Below, piece after piece: positions 10,201 to 17,376 of a stretch of DNA of 37,698 nt. This DNA is from an uncultured Eubacterium sp. (GTDB lineage Bacteria; Bacillota; Clostridia; Lachnospirales; Lachnospiraceae). The stretch spans positions 1 through 37,698 of the forward strand of contig CAKRGF010000025.1 in assembly GCA_934322085.1 (NCBI GenBank), in the 5' to 3' direction. The translations under genes were made by a program, and so were the position numbers. Every line of letters starts with the position of its first letter. Positions within the stretch are counted from its first letter, which is position 1. The notes below the pieces were generated by a model. The model was given only the letters and a program-made list of their open reading frames with translations, was not told the origin of the DNA and did not search any database.

Positions 10201-10375
10201 CATGACCAATATGCGGTTTTCCGTTCGCAGTTGGTGGTCCATCGTAAAACATATACGTTGGTGCCCCTTCACGCAGTTTAATACTTTTGCGGAAAATATC
10301 TTTGTCTTTCCAAAATTTTTCTACTTCTTTTTCTCTCTCGACAAAATTCATGCCTGTTGATACTTTGTTATACAT
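7214..10375 (-). CDS. ileS: Isoleucyl-tRNA synthetase
   Basis: Class I synthetase charging tRNA-Ile. The ATP-binding HIGH motif is intact (GPPTANGKPHIGH, His55-His58) and KMSKS begins at Lys603 (QKMSKSKGN). The editing (CP1) domain and a long C-terminal tRNA-binding region follow. At 1053 aa it is about 120 residues longer than the classical bacterial type (about 930 aa). This and PPTANGKPHIGH point to the type-2, eukaryote-like IleRS (IleS2), a group often less sensitive to mupirocin (established for the family, not shown here). An in-frame ATG at 10387 exists, but GGAGG lies between it and the ATG at 10375, so 10375 is the better start. It is controlled by the T-box upstream. Confidence 0.97.
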   Translation of the reverse strand: MYNKVSTGMNFVEREKEVEKFWKDKDIFRKSIKLREGAPTYMFYDGPPTANGKPHIGHVLTRVIKDMIPRYRTMKGYRVPRKAGWDTHGLPVELEVEKLLGLDGKEQIEEYGMEPFINQCKESVWKYKGMWEDFSDTVGFWADMDDPYVTYDDNYIESEWWALKEIWNKDLLYKGFKIVPYCPRCGTPLSAQEVAQGYKTVKERSAIVRFKVTGEDAYFLAWTTTPWTLPSNVALCVNPNDTYCKVKAADGYTYYMAQDLLDTVLGKLAKDDEPAYEVLESFPGTALEHKEYEPLFACAKECADKQNKKGFFVTCDTYVTMTDGTGIVHIAPAFGEDDANVGRNYDLPFVQFVNEKGELTEETPFAGIFVKKADPEVLKDLDARGQLFDAPKFEHEYPHCWRCDTPLIYYARESWYIRETAVKDDLIKNNNTVNWIPESIGKGRFGNWLENIQDWAISRNRYWGTPLNIWECEGCGHQECIGGRKELAERAGDPKAAEVELHRPYIDEVTFTCPDCGKVMHRVPEVIDCWFDSGAMPFAQYHYPFENKDVFEKQFPAQFISEAVDQTRGWFHSLMAESTLLFNKAPYENVIVLGHVQDENGQKMSKSKGNAVDPFDALENYGADAIRWYFYVNSAPWLPNRFHGKAVTEGQRKFMGTLWNTYAFYVLYAEIDQFNPTEHTLEYDKLSIMDRWLLSRLYSTVKEVDEDLDNYKIPETAKALQSFVEDMSNWYVRRCRDRFWAKGMEQDKMNAYMTLYTALVTISKAAAPMIPFMTESIYQNLVCNLDSKAPESIHLCDFPKVKEEWIDKELETQMKQLLDIVVLGRACRNTANIKNRQPIGKMYVKAEGELSDFYKEIIADELNVKEVVFTDDTKEFTTYQFKPQLRTLGRRFGSRLNELKEVLAGLDGNAAMDALNASGEVTVTVGGVDEVLATEDLLVETAQMDGYVSEEDHGITVVLDTNLTPELIEEGFVREVISKIQTMRKDAGFEVVDHIRVYEQGNDKIKEIIKANESQIKADVLADEVILDKAEGYTADWKINGEAVTLGVAKVEA

Positions 10376-10398
10376 AGTTACCTCCATAAAAATAAAAT

Positions 10399-10430
10399 AA
10401 AAAAGCTCCCATCCAACTAGGATGAGAGCC
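10399..10430 (-). terminator. T-box terminator hairpin
   Basis: On the minus strand GCTCTCATCC, a 5-nt loop and GGATGGGAGC form a strong stem followed by TTTTTT. It lies just after the T-box sequence and 24 nt before the ileS start. It is the off state of the riboswitch. Confidence 0.9.
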
Positions 10431-10665
10431 TAAACTTTCATTATACCACCTGTCTTCTACGTCAGGACTGTGAGTGTTTCACAAACCGAACATATATCCT
10501 TTTAACGGGGAATACCGGCGCAGTCTACTGGATAAAAACCGTTCGACTTTGCAGCTAAGGAGTGATATTCGCCTATGCTTACTGGTGCCGGATTCTCACT
10601 ATCGCCGGCTCACTGAAACACTTCCACACAGGGTACTGTCTCCGTCAACGCTTTTCTCTATGAGC
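10399..10665 (-). promoter_or_regulatory. Isoleucine-specific T-box riboswitch (ileS leader)
   Basis: This leader senses uncharged tRNA-Ile and permits ileS transcription. Stem I begins near GACGGAGACAGTACC (about 10641). The specifier loop reads GAATATCACTCC with ATC at 10564-10566, an Ile codon. The antiterminator bulge region reads ACAGGTGGTATAATGAA (around 10437-10453). Its TGGT is complementary to ACCA, the acceptor end expected for tRNA-Ile with discriminator A73. The 3' half of the T-box departs from the usual ACCGCG. The terminator at 10399-10430 follows. Confidence 0.92.
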
Positions 10666-10671
10666 ATTTTC

Positions 10672-10700
10672 ATGATAGTACGATTATTTGCAATTGTCAA
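10672..10700 (-). promoter_or_regulatory. Promoter of the ileS T-box transcript, overlapping a chemoreceptor 3' end
   Basis: TTGACA (10695-10700), a 17-nt spacer and TATCAT (10672-10677) on the minus strand form a near-consensus sigma-A promoter placing the start near 10665, at the T-box 5' end. The -35 box lies inside the last codons of the chemoreceptor gene that ends at 10684. Confidence 0.75.
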
Positions 10701-12801
10701 GAGTTTGATATTTCTTGCCATCCAAATTAAATTCACTGACAATCTGATTTAAATTGTTAGCACTTTCTTCGCTATCCTGCATAAATGTTCCGGTTGCCTC
10801 AATCTTCTGAACCATCTCAGAAGTTTTCTCTGCAATGTCTGAAACACCGGTTGCCGACTCATTTACCGTCAGATTAATCTCTTCGATTGAATGAGAAATA
10901 TCGGTAATCGCATGTACCAACGTAACAATTGACTGATTAATTTTGGTCATGCCATCTTCAAAAGCAGCAGCATCTTCGGAATACTTCTCGCCAACTTCCA
11001 TAAATCCTTTGTAATCGCCAAGAACCGTATTTTCCAAAAAGTCCATTGCATTCTGTAAACAGTCTACCATACCGCTTACTGCGTTATGTACCTCACCAAT
11101 AATGCTGTCGATATCACCAACCGCATTCTGGGTCTGTGTAGCCAAAGCACCGATTTCGGTTGCTACAACGGCAAATCCTTTACCGGCCTCTCCTGCTCTT
11201 GCTGCTTCAATGGAAGCATTTAAGGCAAGGAGATTTGTCTGAGAAGAAATTTCCATAATATCATGCGTAAGTTCATTAATCTTCTCTACCGCTTCTGCCT
11301 GTTTCATCGCAACTTCCGTACGCTGTTTCACTTCTGCATACATTTCATCTGTACGTTTTCCGGCATTTTCCGTCGTTGTCTTTAACTGGTTCGCACGTTC
11401 CATCACTTCCGTTGACAGTGTAGCACCACTCTGTGAAAGTGCCTTGATACTTTCGGCATTTTCTTTTACGGTTGCAATCGTCTGATTTACTGTATCCGTT
11501 GCACTGGCTGCTTCTTCCATCGCTGCTGCGAGTTCTTCTGTCGTAGCCGAGTTATTATTACAGATATCATTGACCTCTGACATATTCACAGTCAAGCCGG
11601 TAACATTATCACCCATTTTAATTCCTGCCTGGTCAATTAACGCTACCATCGCACGAAGTTTACTTCGCATCTGCTGTACGGCACGCGCCATCGCACCGGT
11701 CTCGTCCTTCATACGGACTAATTTCTCACCCTTTTCACTTTTTACAAAATTAAGTTTCGCCGTATCCTCAATAATTCCTGTCAAATCCTTAATTGGACGA
11801 ATCATCGAACCACTGAAGAAAAATCCTGTAATTGCTGCATATAAAGTTGCTGCAACAATCGCAATAATCATCATATACATCAAGCGGGTGGAATTGCTCT
11901 GCACTTCTTTATCTAAAACAGCCATTACCAATTTCATGCCATTCTTCAATGAAACAGCACTTAACATTTTCCTGCTTCCATTATAAGTGTACTCTTTTAT
12001 TTCGCCCGTCTTTCCGGCCTTCACAAATGAGGCCAGTTCGCCATCCACTTTCTGCAAATCCGTTCCCTGTTTTATATCCTTATGTGACAAAACTTTATTC
12101 GATGAATCAACCAAGAAAACATATCCGGAATCAAAACATTTGGCTTTGTCGGCAAGTTGTTTTAACTGATTAAAGTTGATATCCATGCCAACAACTCCAA
12201 TTGCTTCATTGTCAATCATAATCGGAACAACATAGGAAATCATATATACATTCACGTTGGAATTTAAATACGGATCCATCCAAGTTGCCTTTCCATTTTT
12301 AACCGGAATATAATACCAGCCCACATGTTCTGCATCGTCTTTGTCAAAACTGCTGAAATCTGTCGGTGTCAATGACTTAAAATCTGCATTCTCACTCTCT
12401 TTCGAAGCAAAAATACCGGATGTTGCTTCTGTAAATTCCGGATTATAGCGGATATAATAAGTCATCGCGCCCTTCGTGTTATTCGCACACTGAAGAGCTG
12501 TAGTCTCTAACGCCTCCGTACAGGAATCCACGTAGCTGCTGCTGCTTTTAAACTTGTCTACATCCTGAATCTGATTTTTTGTTACATCTGCAAGAGTATC
12601 CACCGCAACTTCTACCTGTGAAAGCAGGTTATCGATATCTTTCCCATACCCTTCACTCACTGTCGTCAATTTTTCTTTTGCATCACTGTCGGCAACTGCT
12701 CTCGAATTATAATATCCTATAATTCCGCAAATTAAAGCAGCTATAGCCGTTGTTCCTACCAATAGCAACAATATGCGAAATCGCAATGATTTTGATTTCA
12801 T
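10684..12801 (-). CDS. Methyl-accepting chemotaxis protein (dCache sensor)
   Basis: A transmembrane chemoreceptor of 705 aa. It has TM1 (about 7-27), an extracellular double-Cache sensor (about 35-310; WYYIPVKNGKATWMDPY then GVVGMDINF), TM2 (about 312-335), a HAMP region (about 336-390) and a cytoplasmic MA signalling domain. The conserved hairpin tip reads ISSQTNLLALNASIEAARAG followed by EAGKGFAVVATEI. It would bind CheW/CheA and report an unknown small ligand. GTG at 12807 is also in frame, but AGGAGG is 9 nt from the ATG at 12801 and only 3 nt from the GTG, so 12801 is chosen. It follows phoU by about 100 bp and has its own promoter. Confidence 0.95.
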   Translation of the reverse strand: MKSKSLRFRILLLLVGTTAIAALICGIIGYYNSRAVADSDAKEKLTTVSEGYGKDIDNLLSQVEVAVDTLADVTKNQIQDVDKFKSSSSYVDSCTEALETTALQCANNTKGAMTYYIRYNPEFTEATSGIFASKESENADFKSLTPTDFSSFDKDDAEHVGWYYIPVKNGKATWMDPYLNSNVNVYMISYVVPIMIDNEAIGVVGMDINFNQLKQLADKAKCFDSGYVFLVDSSNKVLSHKDIKQGTDLQKVDGELASFVKAGKTGEIKEYTYNGSRKMLSAVSLKNGMKLVMAVLDKEVQSNSTRLMYMMIIAIVAATLYAAITGFFFSGSMIRPIKDLTGIIEDTAKLNFVKSEKGEKLVRMKDETGAMARAVQQMRSKLRAMVALIDQAGIKMGDNVTGLTVNMSEVNDICNNNSATTEELAAAMEEAASATDTVNQTIATVKENAESIKALSQSGATLSTEVMERANQLKTTTENAGKRTDEMYAEVKQRTEVAMKQAEAVEKINELTHDIMEISSQTNLLALNASIEAARAGEAGKGFAVVATEIGALATQTQNAVGDIDSIIGEVHNAVSGMVDCLQNAMDFLENTVLGDYKGFMEVGEKYSEDAAAFEDGMTKINQSIVTLVHAITDISHSIEEINLTVNESATGVSDIAEKTSEMVQKIEATGTFMQDSEESANNLNQIVSEFNLDGKKYQTLDNCK

Positions 12802-12845
12802 ACACACGCTCCTCCTATCTCATAAGTAAAATCAATGTTATATCT

Positions 12846-12874
12846 ATTTTACTGCTGATAAGGAAAAAATGCAA
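12846..12874 (-). promoter_or_regulatory. Candidate promoter of the chemoreceptor gene ending at 10684
   Basis: TTGCAT (12869-12874), 17 nt and TAAAAT (12846-12851) on the minus strand, 45 bp upstream of the start. It fits a sigma-A promoter; I see no clear sigma-28 pattern despite the chemotaxis role. Confidence 0.5.
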
Positions 12875-12903
12875 TTATAACTTTATATATTTTTATTTTA
12901 TTT

Positions 12904-13554
12904 TTATTTTTTCTTGTGCTCTCCGGTAATTGAGAAAATGACCCATTCCGCAATGTTGCAGGCATGGTCTCCGATTCGCTCAAAGTACTTTGCAATCATA
13001 AGTAAATCCGTCGCACAAGCCCCCTCTTCCGGATTACTGCGAATAAGAGAAATTACATCCTCTCTTGACTTAATAAATAAATCATCAATGATGTCATCAT
13101 GTACAATGACTTCTTTTGCTTTTTTCTCATCTTTTTCTACATATGCTTCCACGCTCTGCACAACCATACAGGTCGTTTCTGCTGCCATCTTCCGAATATG
13201 CTCCATATCTCTTTTATACTTAGCATCAATTAAATGCAGGGTTACTTCCGAAATATCTGCTGCCTGATCACCAATTCTTTCCATGTCTGTAATCATTTTC
13301 AGTGCCGATGAAATTACGCGCAGATCCCTTGCCACAGGCTGCTGCTGCAGCAAAAGTTTCAAGCAGAGACTTTCTATAATCCGCTCTTCCTCATTAATTT
13401 CATCATCATAATCAATTACTTTTTCCGCCTGTTCTTTGTCACGGTTATTCAGTGCGCTGATTGCCATGCCGATTGCCTGGCCAATCATATGCCCCATCTG
13501 AATCATGTCCTGATTTAATTCTGTAAGCTGTCTGTCAAATCGATTTCTCATCAT
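12904..13554 (-). CDS. phoU: Phosphate-specific transport system accessory protein PhoU
   Basis: A 216-aa, all-helical cytoplasmic protein made of two PhoU repeats (about 10-100 and 110-210). The repeats carry the acid-rich metal-binding signatures, ALKMITDMERIGDQAADI in the first and IAKYFERIGDHACNIAEWVI in the second. PhoU restrains Pst uptake and mediates phosphate signalling to the PhoR kinase. Its ATG overlaps the pstB stop (ATGA), so the two are translationally coupled. It is the last gene of pstSCAB-phoU. No clear terminator follows, so some read-through into the chemoreceptor gene is possible. Confidence 0.97.
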   Translation of the reverse strand: MMRNRFDRQLTELNQDMIQMGHMIGQAIGMAISALNNRDKEQAEKVIDYDDEINEEERIIESLCLKLLLQQQPVARDLRVISSALKMITDMERIGDQAADISEVTLHLIDAKYKRDMEHIRKMAAETTCMVVQSVEAYVEKDEKKAKEVIVHDDIIDDLFIKSREDVISLIRSNPEEGACATDLLMIAKYFERIGDHACNIAEWVIFSITGEHKKK

Positions 13555-14303
13555 CCAAACCTCCCCGTAATATAATCTTCTGTACGTTTATCCGTTGGCA
13601 TGGAAAATAATTTTTCCGTTTTGTCCATTTCAACTACTTCTCCAAGAAGGAAAAATACTGTGCGGTCAGATACACGCGTTGCCTGCTGCATATTATGCGT
13701 TACCATTACAATTGTGTATTTATCTTTTAATTCCAGTACCAAATCCTCAATTCTTGAAGTGGAAATCGGGTCTAAAGCACTTGTTGGTTCATCCATTAAA
13801 ATCACTTCCGGCTCTATTGCAAGCGCTCTGGCAATACACAAACGCTGCTGCTGTCCGCCAGATAAACCAAGGGCACTTTTTTTCAAACGGTCTTTGAGTT
13901 CGTCCCAAATTGCTGCCTGTTTCAGTGACCGTTCAACTATTTCATCTAATTTTGCCTTGGAGTGAATTCCATGAGTTCGTGGACCATAAGCAATATTATC
14001 GTACACGCTCATTGGAAACGGGTTCGGGTTCTGGAACACCATTCCAACCCGCTTGCGAAGATGATTGACATCAATGTCACCGTAAATATCTTCGCCGTCT
14101 AACTGAAGGGAACCGGAAATCCGACACCCTTCTACCAAATCATTCATCCGGTTTAACGATTTTAAAAATGTGGATTTACCGCAGCCGGAAGGTCCGATAA
14201 AAGCGGTAATCTCATTCGCCGGAATGTTCATACTGACATCTTTTAGTGCATGAAAATCTCCATAATAGAGGTTCATGTTTTGTATGCAAAATTTATCTTC
14301 CAT
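13551..14303 (-). CDS. pstB: Phosphate ABC transporter ATP-binding protein PstB
   Basis: The ATPase of the PstSCAB importer. Walker A is GPSGCGKST, the Q-loop is VGMVFQNPNPFPMSVYDNIA, the ABC signature is LSGGQQQR, Walker B is VILMDEP and the H-loop is MVTHNMQQA. At 250 aa it matches the family. An in-frame ATG at 14309 lies only about 2 nt after GGAG, whereas the ATG at 14303 has about 7 nt spacing and begins MEDKF, so 14303 is preferred. The stop overlaps the phoU start and pstA ends 14 bp upstream. Confidence 0.97.
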   Translation of the reverse strand: MEDKFCIQNMNLYYGDFHALKDVSMNIPANEITAFIGPSGCGKSTFLKSLNRMNDLVEGCRISGSLQLDGEDIYGDIDVNHLRKRVGMVFQNPNPFPMSVYDNIAYGPRTHGIHSKAKLDEIVERSLKQAAIWDELKDRLKKSALGLSGGQQQRLCIARALAIEPEVILMDEPTSALDPISTSRIEDLVLELKDKYTIVMVTHNMQQATRVSDRTVFFLLGEVVEMDKTEKLFSMPTDKRTEDYITGRFG

Positions 14304-14317
14304 ATTCATTCTCCATT

Positions 14318-15193
14318 CTAATTGCCATATTTGTTTTTCCCAACTTTTCGGGCGACAAAATTCGACAACATATTGATTACAATTACAAGTACCAAAAGCA
14401 CTACTGCTGTTGCATACGACTCATCTGTATGCAACCCTTCTTTTGACAAATTGTACATATGAACCGATAACGTTCTTGCCGAGTCAAAAATGCTGCTTGG
14501 CACTTTTGCAATCGTTCCTGCCGTATAAATCAATGCTGCGGTCTCACCAACAATCCTCCCGGTAGCCAAAATAACACCGGATAAAATCCCCGGAACGGCA
14601 CTCGGCAAAACTACGTGAAATACAGTTCGCAGTTTTCCGGCACCAAGCCCAAAGCTTCCTTCCCGGTAAGAATCCGGCACTGCCATAAGTGCTTCTTCGG
14701 TCGTTCGCATAATAACCGGAAGCACCATAATTGCCAGGGTAAGAGCTCCTGATAAAAGGGAAAATCCCCATTTGCAGTAACCGACGAAGAACAACATACC
14801 AAACAATCCATAAACAATCGATGGGATTCCGGTCAGTGTTTCTGCCGTCACACGAATTATGCTCACCAGTTTGTTTCCTTTCTTCGCATATTCCACTAGA
14901 TAAATGGCGGCAAAAATGCCAAGCGGAACCGCAACAATCAAGGTTGCCAGTGTCATAAGCACCGTATTAATCAATGCCGGCATCATCGAAACATTATCCG
15001 ATGTATAAGTAAAAGCAAACAGTGACGGTTTCAAATGTGGAATACCATTTGCCAGAATATAAACAATCAGGTATCCTAACACAAATACCGTAATCGCTGC
15101 TGCCAAAATTGTAATCAGGTAAAGAACCAGAGAGGACTTATGTTTTGCAAGTGCTTTCCATTTCTGCTTTTGTTTTTTCAAACCATTTGCCAT
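14318..15193 (-). CDS. pstA: Phosphate ABC transporter permease PstA
   Basis: A 291-aa inner-membrane permease with six predicted membrane segments. A cytoplasmic N-terminus is followed by TM1 (about 19-45) and the binding-protein-dependent permease core. The coupling-helix region reads EEALMAVPDSYREGSFGLGA followed by GKLRTVFHVVLPSAVPGILS, the contact for PstB. It pairs with PstC to form the phosphate channel. The start codon immediately follows the pstC stop, with its ribosome site AAGGTGG inside pstC, indicating coupled translation. Confidence 0.96.
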   Translation of the reverse strand: MANGLKKQKQKWKALAKHKSSLVLYLITILAAAITVFVLGYLIVYILANGIPHLKPSLFAFTYTSDNVSMMPALINTVLMTLATLIVAVPLGIFAAIYLVEYAKKGNKLVSIIRVTAETLTGIPSIVYGLFGMLFFVGYCKWGFSLLSGALTLAIMVLPVIMRTTEEALMAVPDSYREGSFGLGAGKLRTVFHVVLPSAVPGILSGVILATGRIVGETAALIYTAGTIAKVPSSIFDSARTLSVHMYNLSKEGLHTDESYATAVVLLVLVIVINMLSNFVARKVGKNKYGN

Positions 15194-16036
15194 CTAGTCC
15201 ACCTTCTTTCTCTTTAAGAGTGAGAACAATAAATTGATAATCAGGATAAAGACAAACAGGACAACACCTGTCGCAATTAACGCTTCGCGGTGTAAATCTG
15301 CCGCATATCCCATTTCAATTACTATGTTTGCTGTAAGTGTACGAACACCCTTTAACAAACCGGCAGGCATTCTTGCCTGATTTCCGGCAATCATAATGAC
15401 TGCCATCGTCTCACCAATCGCACGTCCGACACCAAGAATGATTCCTGCTAAAATTCCGGATTTCGCTGCCGGTACAACCGTACGGTAAACACTTCTCTCA
15501 TGCGTGGCACCAAGCGCCAGTGCTCCTTCGTAATATTTATCCGGCACCGCCTGAATAGCTGCCTCTGATGTCTCAATAATCGTTGGCAGAATCATAATAC
15601 CAAGCAAAAGAGATGCCGTTAAAATACTGTTTCCATTTCCGCCAAAGGTGTCGCGCACCATCGGAACCAGAACAACAAGTCCAAAAAATCCGTAGACAAC
15701 GGATGGGATTCCGGCAAGCAAATCGACGCCGCCTTTTAAGATTCGATACCATTTTTTCGGGCAGTATTTTGCTAAAAACACCGCCGTCAAAATGCCAATC
15801 GGAACTCCTACAATAAGAGCTCCGGCGGTCACATATATACTTCCTAATATCATCGGCAAAATCCCAAATTTGTGATTTCCCGGTTTCCACGCCGTTCCCG
15901 TCAGGAAATCGAACAAGCCGATTTCCTTAATTGCCGGGATACCATTTGCGAAGAGAAAGATACAAATTAATGCTACAGCGAGAATCGAAACACAAGCGGC
16001 AATCAGAAACACTACTTTCATTGCCTTTTCTTTCAT
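15194..16036 (-). CDS. pstC: Phosphate ABC transporter permease PstC
   Basis: A 280-aa permease partner of PstA with about six membrane segments, the first at residues 7-30. The coupling loop reads SEAAIQAVPDKYYEGALALG followed by ATHERSVYRTVVPAAKSGIL, and RAIGETMAVIMIAGN is typical of PstC. The ATG at 16036 follows AAGGAGG. It starts 11 bp after pstS and abuts pstA. Confidence 0.96.
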   Translation of the reverse strand: MKEKAMKVVFLIAACVSILAVALICIFLFANGIPAIKEIGLFDFLTGTAWKPGNHKFGILPMILGSIYVTAGALIVGVPIGILTAVFLAKYCPKKWYRILKGGVDLLAGIPSVVYGFFGLVVLVPMVRDTFGGNGNSILTASLLLGIMILPTIIETSEAAIQAVPDKYYEGALALGATHERSVYRTVVPAAKSGILAGIILGVGRAIGETMAVIMIAGNQARMPAGLLKGVRTLTANIVIEMGYAADLHREALIATGVVLFVFILIINLLFSLLKRKKVD

Positions 16037-16047
16037 GGCTGCCTCCT

Positions 16048-16950
16048 TTATTTGATGGCACTCCAGTCTGTGATTGTTCCGCGGAACACATCATTTACCT
16101 GTGCTTTTGTCATGTTATCTACTTTGTTTTCGTTATTTACGATTACTACGATTCCGTCTTTTGCAATTACTGTAGGTGTAAGTCCTGCACCAGTTTCACT
16201 GTCTTTTAAGTCACGGGATGCCATACCAATGTCACAAGTTCCTTCTGCTGCTGAGTTCATACCCGTTGTAGAATCACTTTCCTGAATTTCAATTTCAGCT
16301 CCACTGTTTACTGTCTTATAACTTTCCGCAAGTTTTTCCATAACCGGTGTAACCGAAGAGGAACCGGCTACTACAATTTTACCTTTGGCACCGTTACTCT
16401 TGAAAGCACCTGCATCACTTGCTTTGATGTAACCGTTAGACTCAATTACTTTCTGTCCGTCTTCACTCAGGATGTAGTTGATGAAATCCTGTGTTACTTC
16501 ACTTTTCTTATCCTTTGTTGCAATGTTAAATGGACGGGAAATTGCATAACTTCCATTGTTAATGTTATCAACCGTTGGCTCTGCACCGTCAATCTTAAGT
16601 CCTTTCACGCTGTCATTTAAAGAACCGAGTGAGCAGTAACCAATTGCATTTTTATCACCGGCTACGGTTGTCATTACGATTTCCGTGCTGTTTGCGATTG
16701 TTGCTTCTTCTGTCGTCTTGTCTACTTTTTCTCCGTTCTCCTCATCTTCAACACCAAAAAGCTCTACGAAAGCACCTCGTGTACCGGAACCATCTTCACG
16801 TGATACAACGGAAATTTCCTGTGCTGCATCTGCTGATGTATTTCCTGCATCACTTGTTGTACTGCTGTCAGAGCCTCCACAGCCGGTAAGCATCCCCACT
16901 GTCATAACCCCGCATAAAACCATTCCTAATACTTTTTTTGTTATCTTCAT
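16048..16950 (-). CDS. pstS: Phosphate-binding lipoprotein PstS, circularly permuted
   Basis: A 300-aa lipoprotein with lipobox MLTGC (Cys24) and a Ser/Thr/Asp-rich tether. Both phosphate-binding segments of PstS are present but in swapped order. The block that is normally in the second half comes first (SREDGSGTRGAF, about 50-61, then AIGYCSLGSLNDSVKGLKID and ISRPFNIATKDKKSEVTQDF). The block that normally opens the mature protein comes last (GKIVVAGSSSVTPVMEKLAE at about 190-209, then CDIGMASRDLKDSE). The protein ends on VFRGTITDWSAIK, which in standard PstS directly precedes the SREDGSGTR block. This is the pattern of a circular permutation joined through the linker near KASDAGAFKSNGAKG. 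Both halves look intact, so function is expected. First gene of the pst operon, behind Pho-box-like repeats. Confidence 0.93.
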   Translation of the reverse strand: MKITKKVLGMVLCGVMTVGMLTGCGGSDSSTTSDAGNTSADAAQEISVVSREDGSGTRGAFVELFGVEDEENGEKVDKTTEEATIANSTEIVMTTVAGDKNAIGYCSLGSLNDSVKGLKIDGAEPTVDNINNGSYAISRPFNIATKDKKSEVTQDFINYILSEDGQKVIESNGYIKASDAGAFKSNGAKGKIVVAGSSSVTPVMEKLAESYKTVNSGAEIEIQESDSTTGMNSAAEGTCDIGMASRDLKDSETGAGLTPTVIAKDGIVVIVNNENKVDNMTKAQVNDVFRGTITDWSAIK

Positions 16951-17004
16951 TTTCGTTTTCTCCTTTCAATCTTTTCATCTTTCTTTTTCTTTCTTACAAG
17001 TCCT

Positions 17005-17059
17005 AGTTTAGGGGGCGAATGTAAAATCTGAAATCATTTCTATGTAAAAAGTTCGTAAA
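17005..17059 (-). promoter_or_regulatory. PhoP-type Pho boxes and -10 element of the pst operon
   Basis: On the minus strand TTTACG (17054-17059), TTTACA (17043-17048) and TTTACA (17020-17025) are spaced 11 and 23 bp apart. That fits roughly helical-turn phasing of the TT(A/C/T)ACA repeats bound by Firmicute PhoP. A possible -10, TAAACT (17005-17010), lies 9 bp further on. There is no good -35, as expected for an activated promoter. The distal repeat is 5 bp from palindrome A. Confidence 0.65.
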
Positions 17060-17064
17060 GATTT

Positions 17065-17189
17065 GCAAAAAAATACAACCCATTGACTGCACGCTCCCGC
17101 TTAACAGCCGCGCAGGGGTATGGGCATGCTAAATACGCATGCCTCATTCCCGCGTGGCTGTATGCAGTCAATGGGTCGTGTTTTTTTGC
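17065..17189 (+). repeat. Large structured palindrome, copy A
   Basis: A 125-bp hairpin. The outer arms begin GCAAAAAAATAC and end in the near-complement GTGTTTTTTTGC, with ACCCATTGACTGCA facing TGCAGTCAATGGGT. Inside is the 12-nt bulge CGCTCCCGCTTA (17092-17103) opposite a single A, then stem ACAGCC/GGCTGT, an AG bulge, GGGTATG/CATTCCC (one mismatch) and GGCATGC/GCATGCC closing loop TAAATAC. It sits against the Pho boxes of pstS. Its T7 end on the minus strand could also terminate the upstream chemoreceptor transcript. Confidence 0.9.
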
Positions 17190-17220
17190 TACGGAATGGA
17201 TTGGGGATTAGGTTTGAGAA

Positions 17221-17344
17221 AAATAAGAAAAAGGTTGTGTTGCGTGGGTACAAGCACGTGGGTATCCGGCATGCGTATTTAGCATGCCGATACCCCTACG
17301 CGCTTGTTAAGCGGGAGCGCCCACAAAACATAACCTTTCTTTAT
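17221..17344 (-). repeat. Large structured palindrome, copy B
   Basis: About 124 bp, inverted relative to copy A and 31 bp from it. On the minus strand: outer arm AATAAAGAAAGGTT, stem GTGGG/CCCAC, the 12-nt bulge CGCTCCCGCTTA facing one A, stem ACAAGC/GCTTGT, AG bulge, GGGTATC/GATACCC and GGCATGC/GCATGCC around TAAATAC. It lies 32 bp past the stop of the chemoreceptor gene. T-rich sequence follows, so it may act as that gene's terminator. Confidence 0.9.
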
Positions 17345-17376
17345 TGACTGGAAATTCCAAGAATATGTATATTGCT

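Noticed and set aside
16951..17004. A second promoter close to pstS
   Set aside because: The stretch is pyrimidine/purine-biased around the ribosome site, without a -35/-10 pair.
17120..17347. 75-aa plus-strand reading frame across palindromes A and B
   Set aside because: It is an open frame through two hairpins, with no ribosome site or protein-like composition; the DNA is explained by the repeats.
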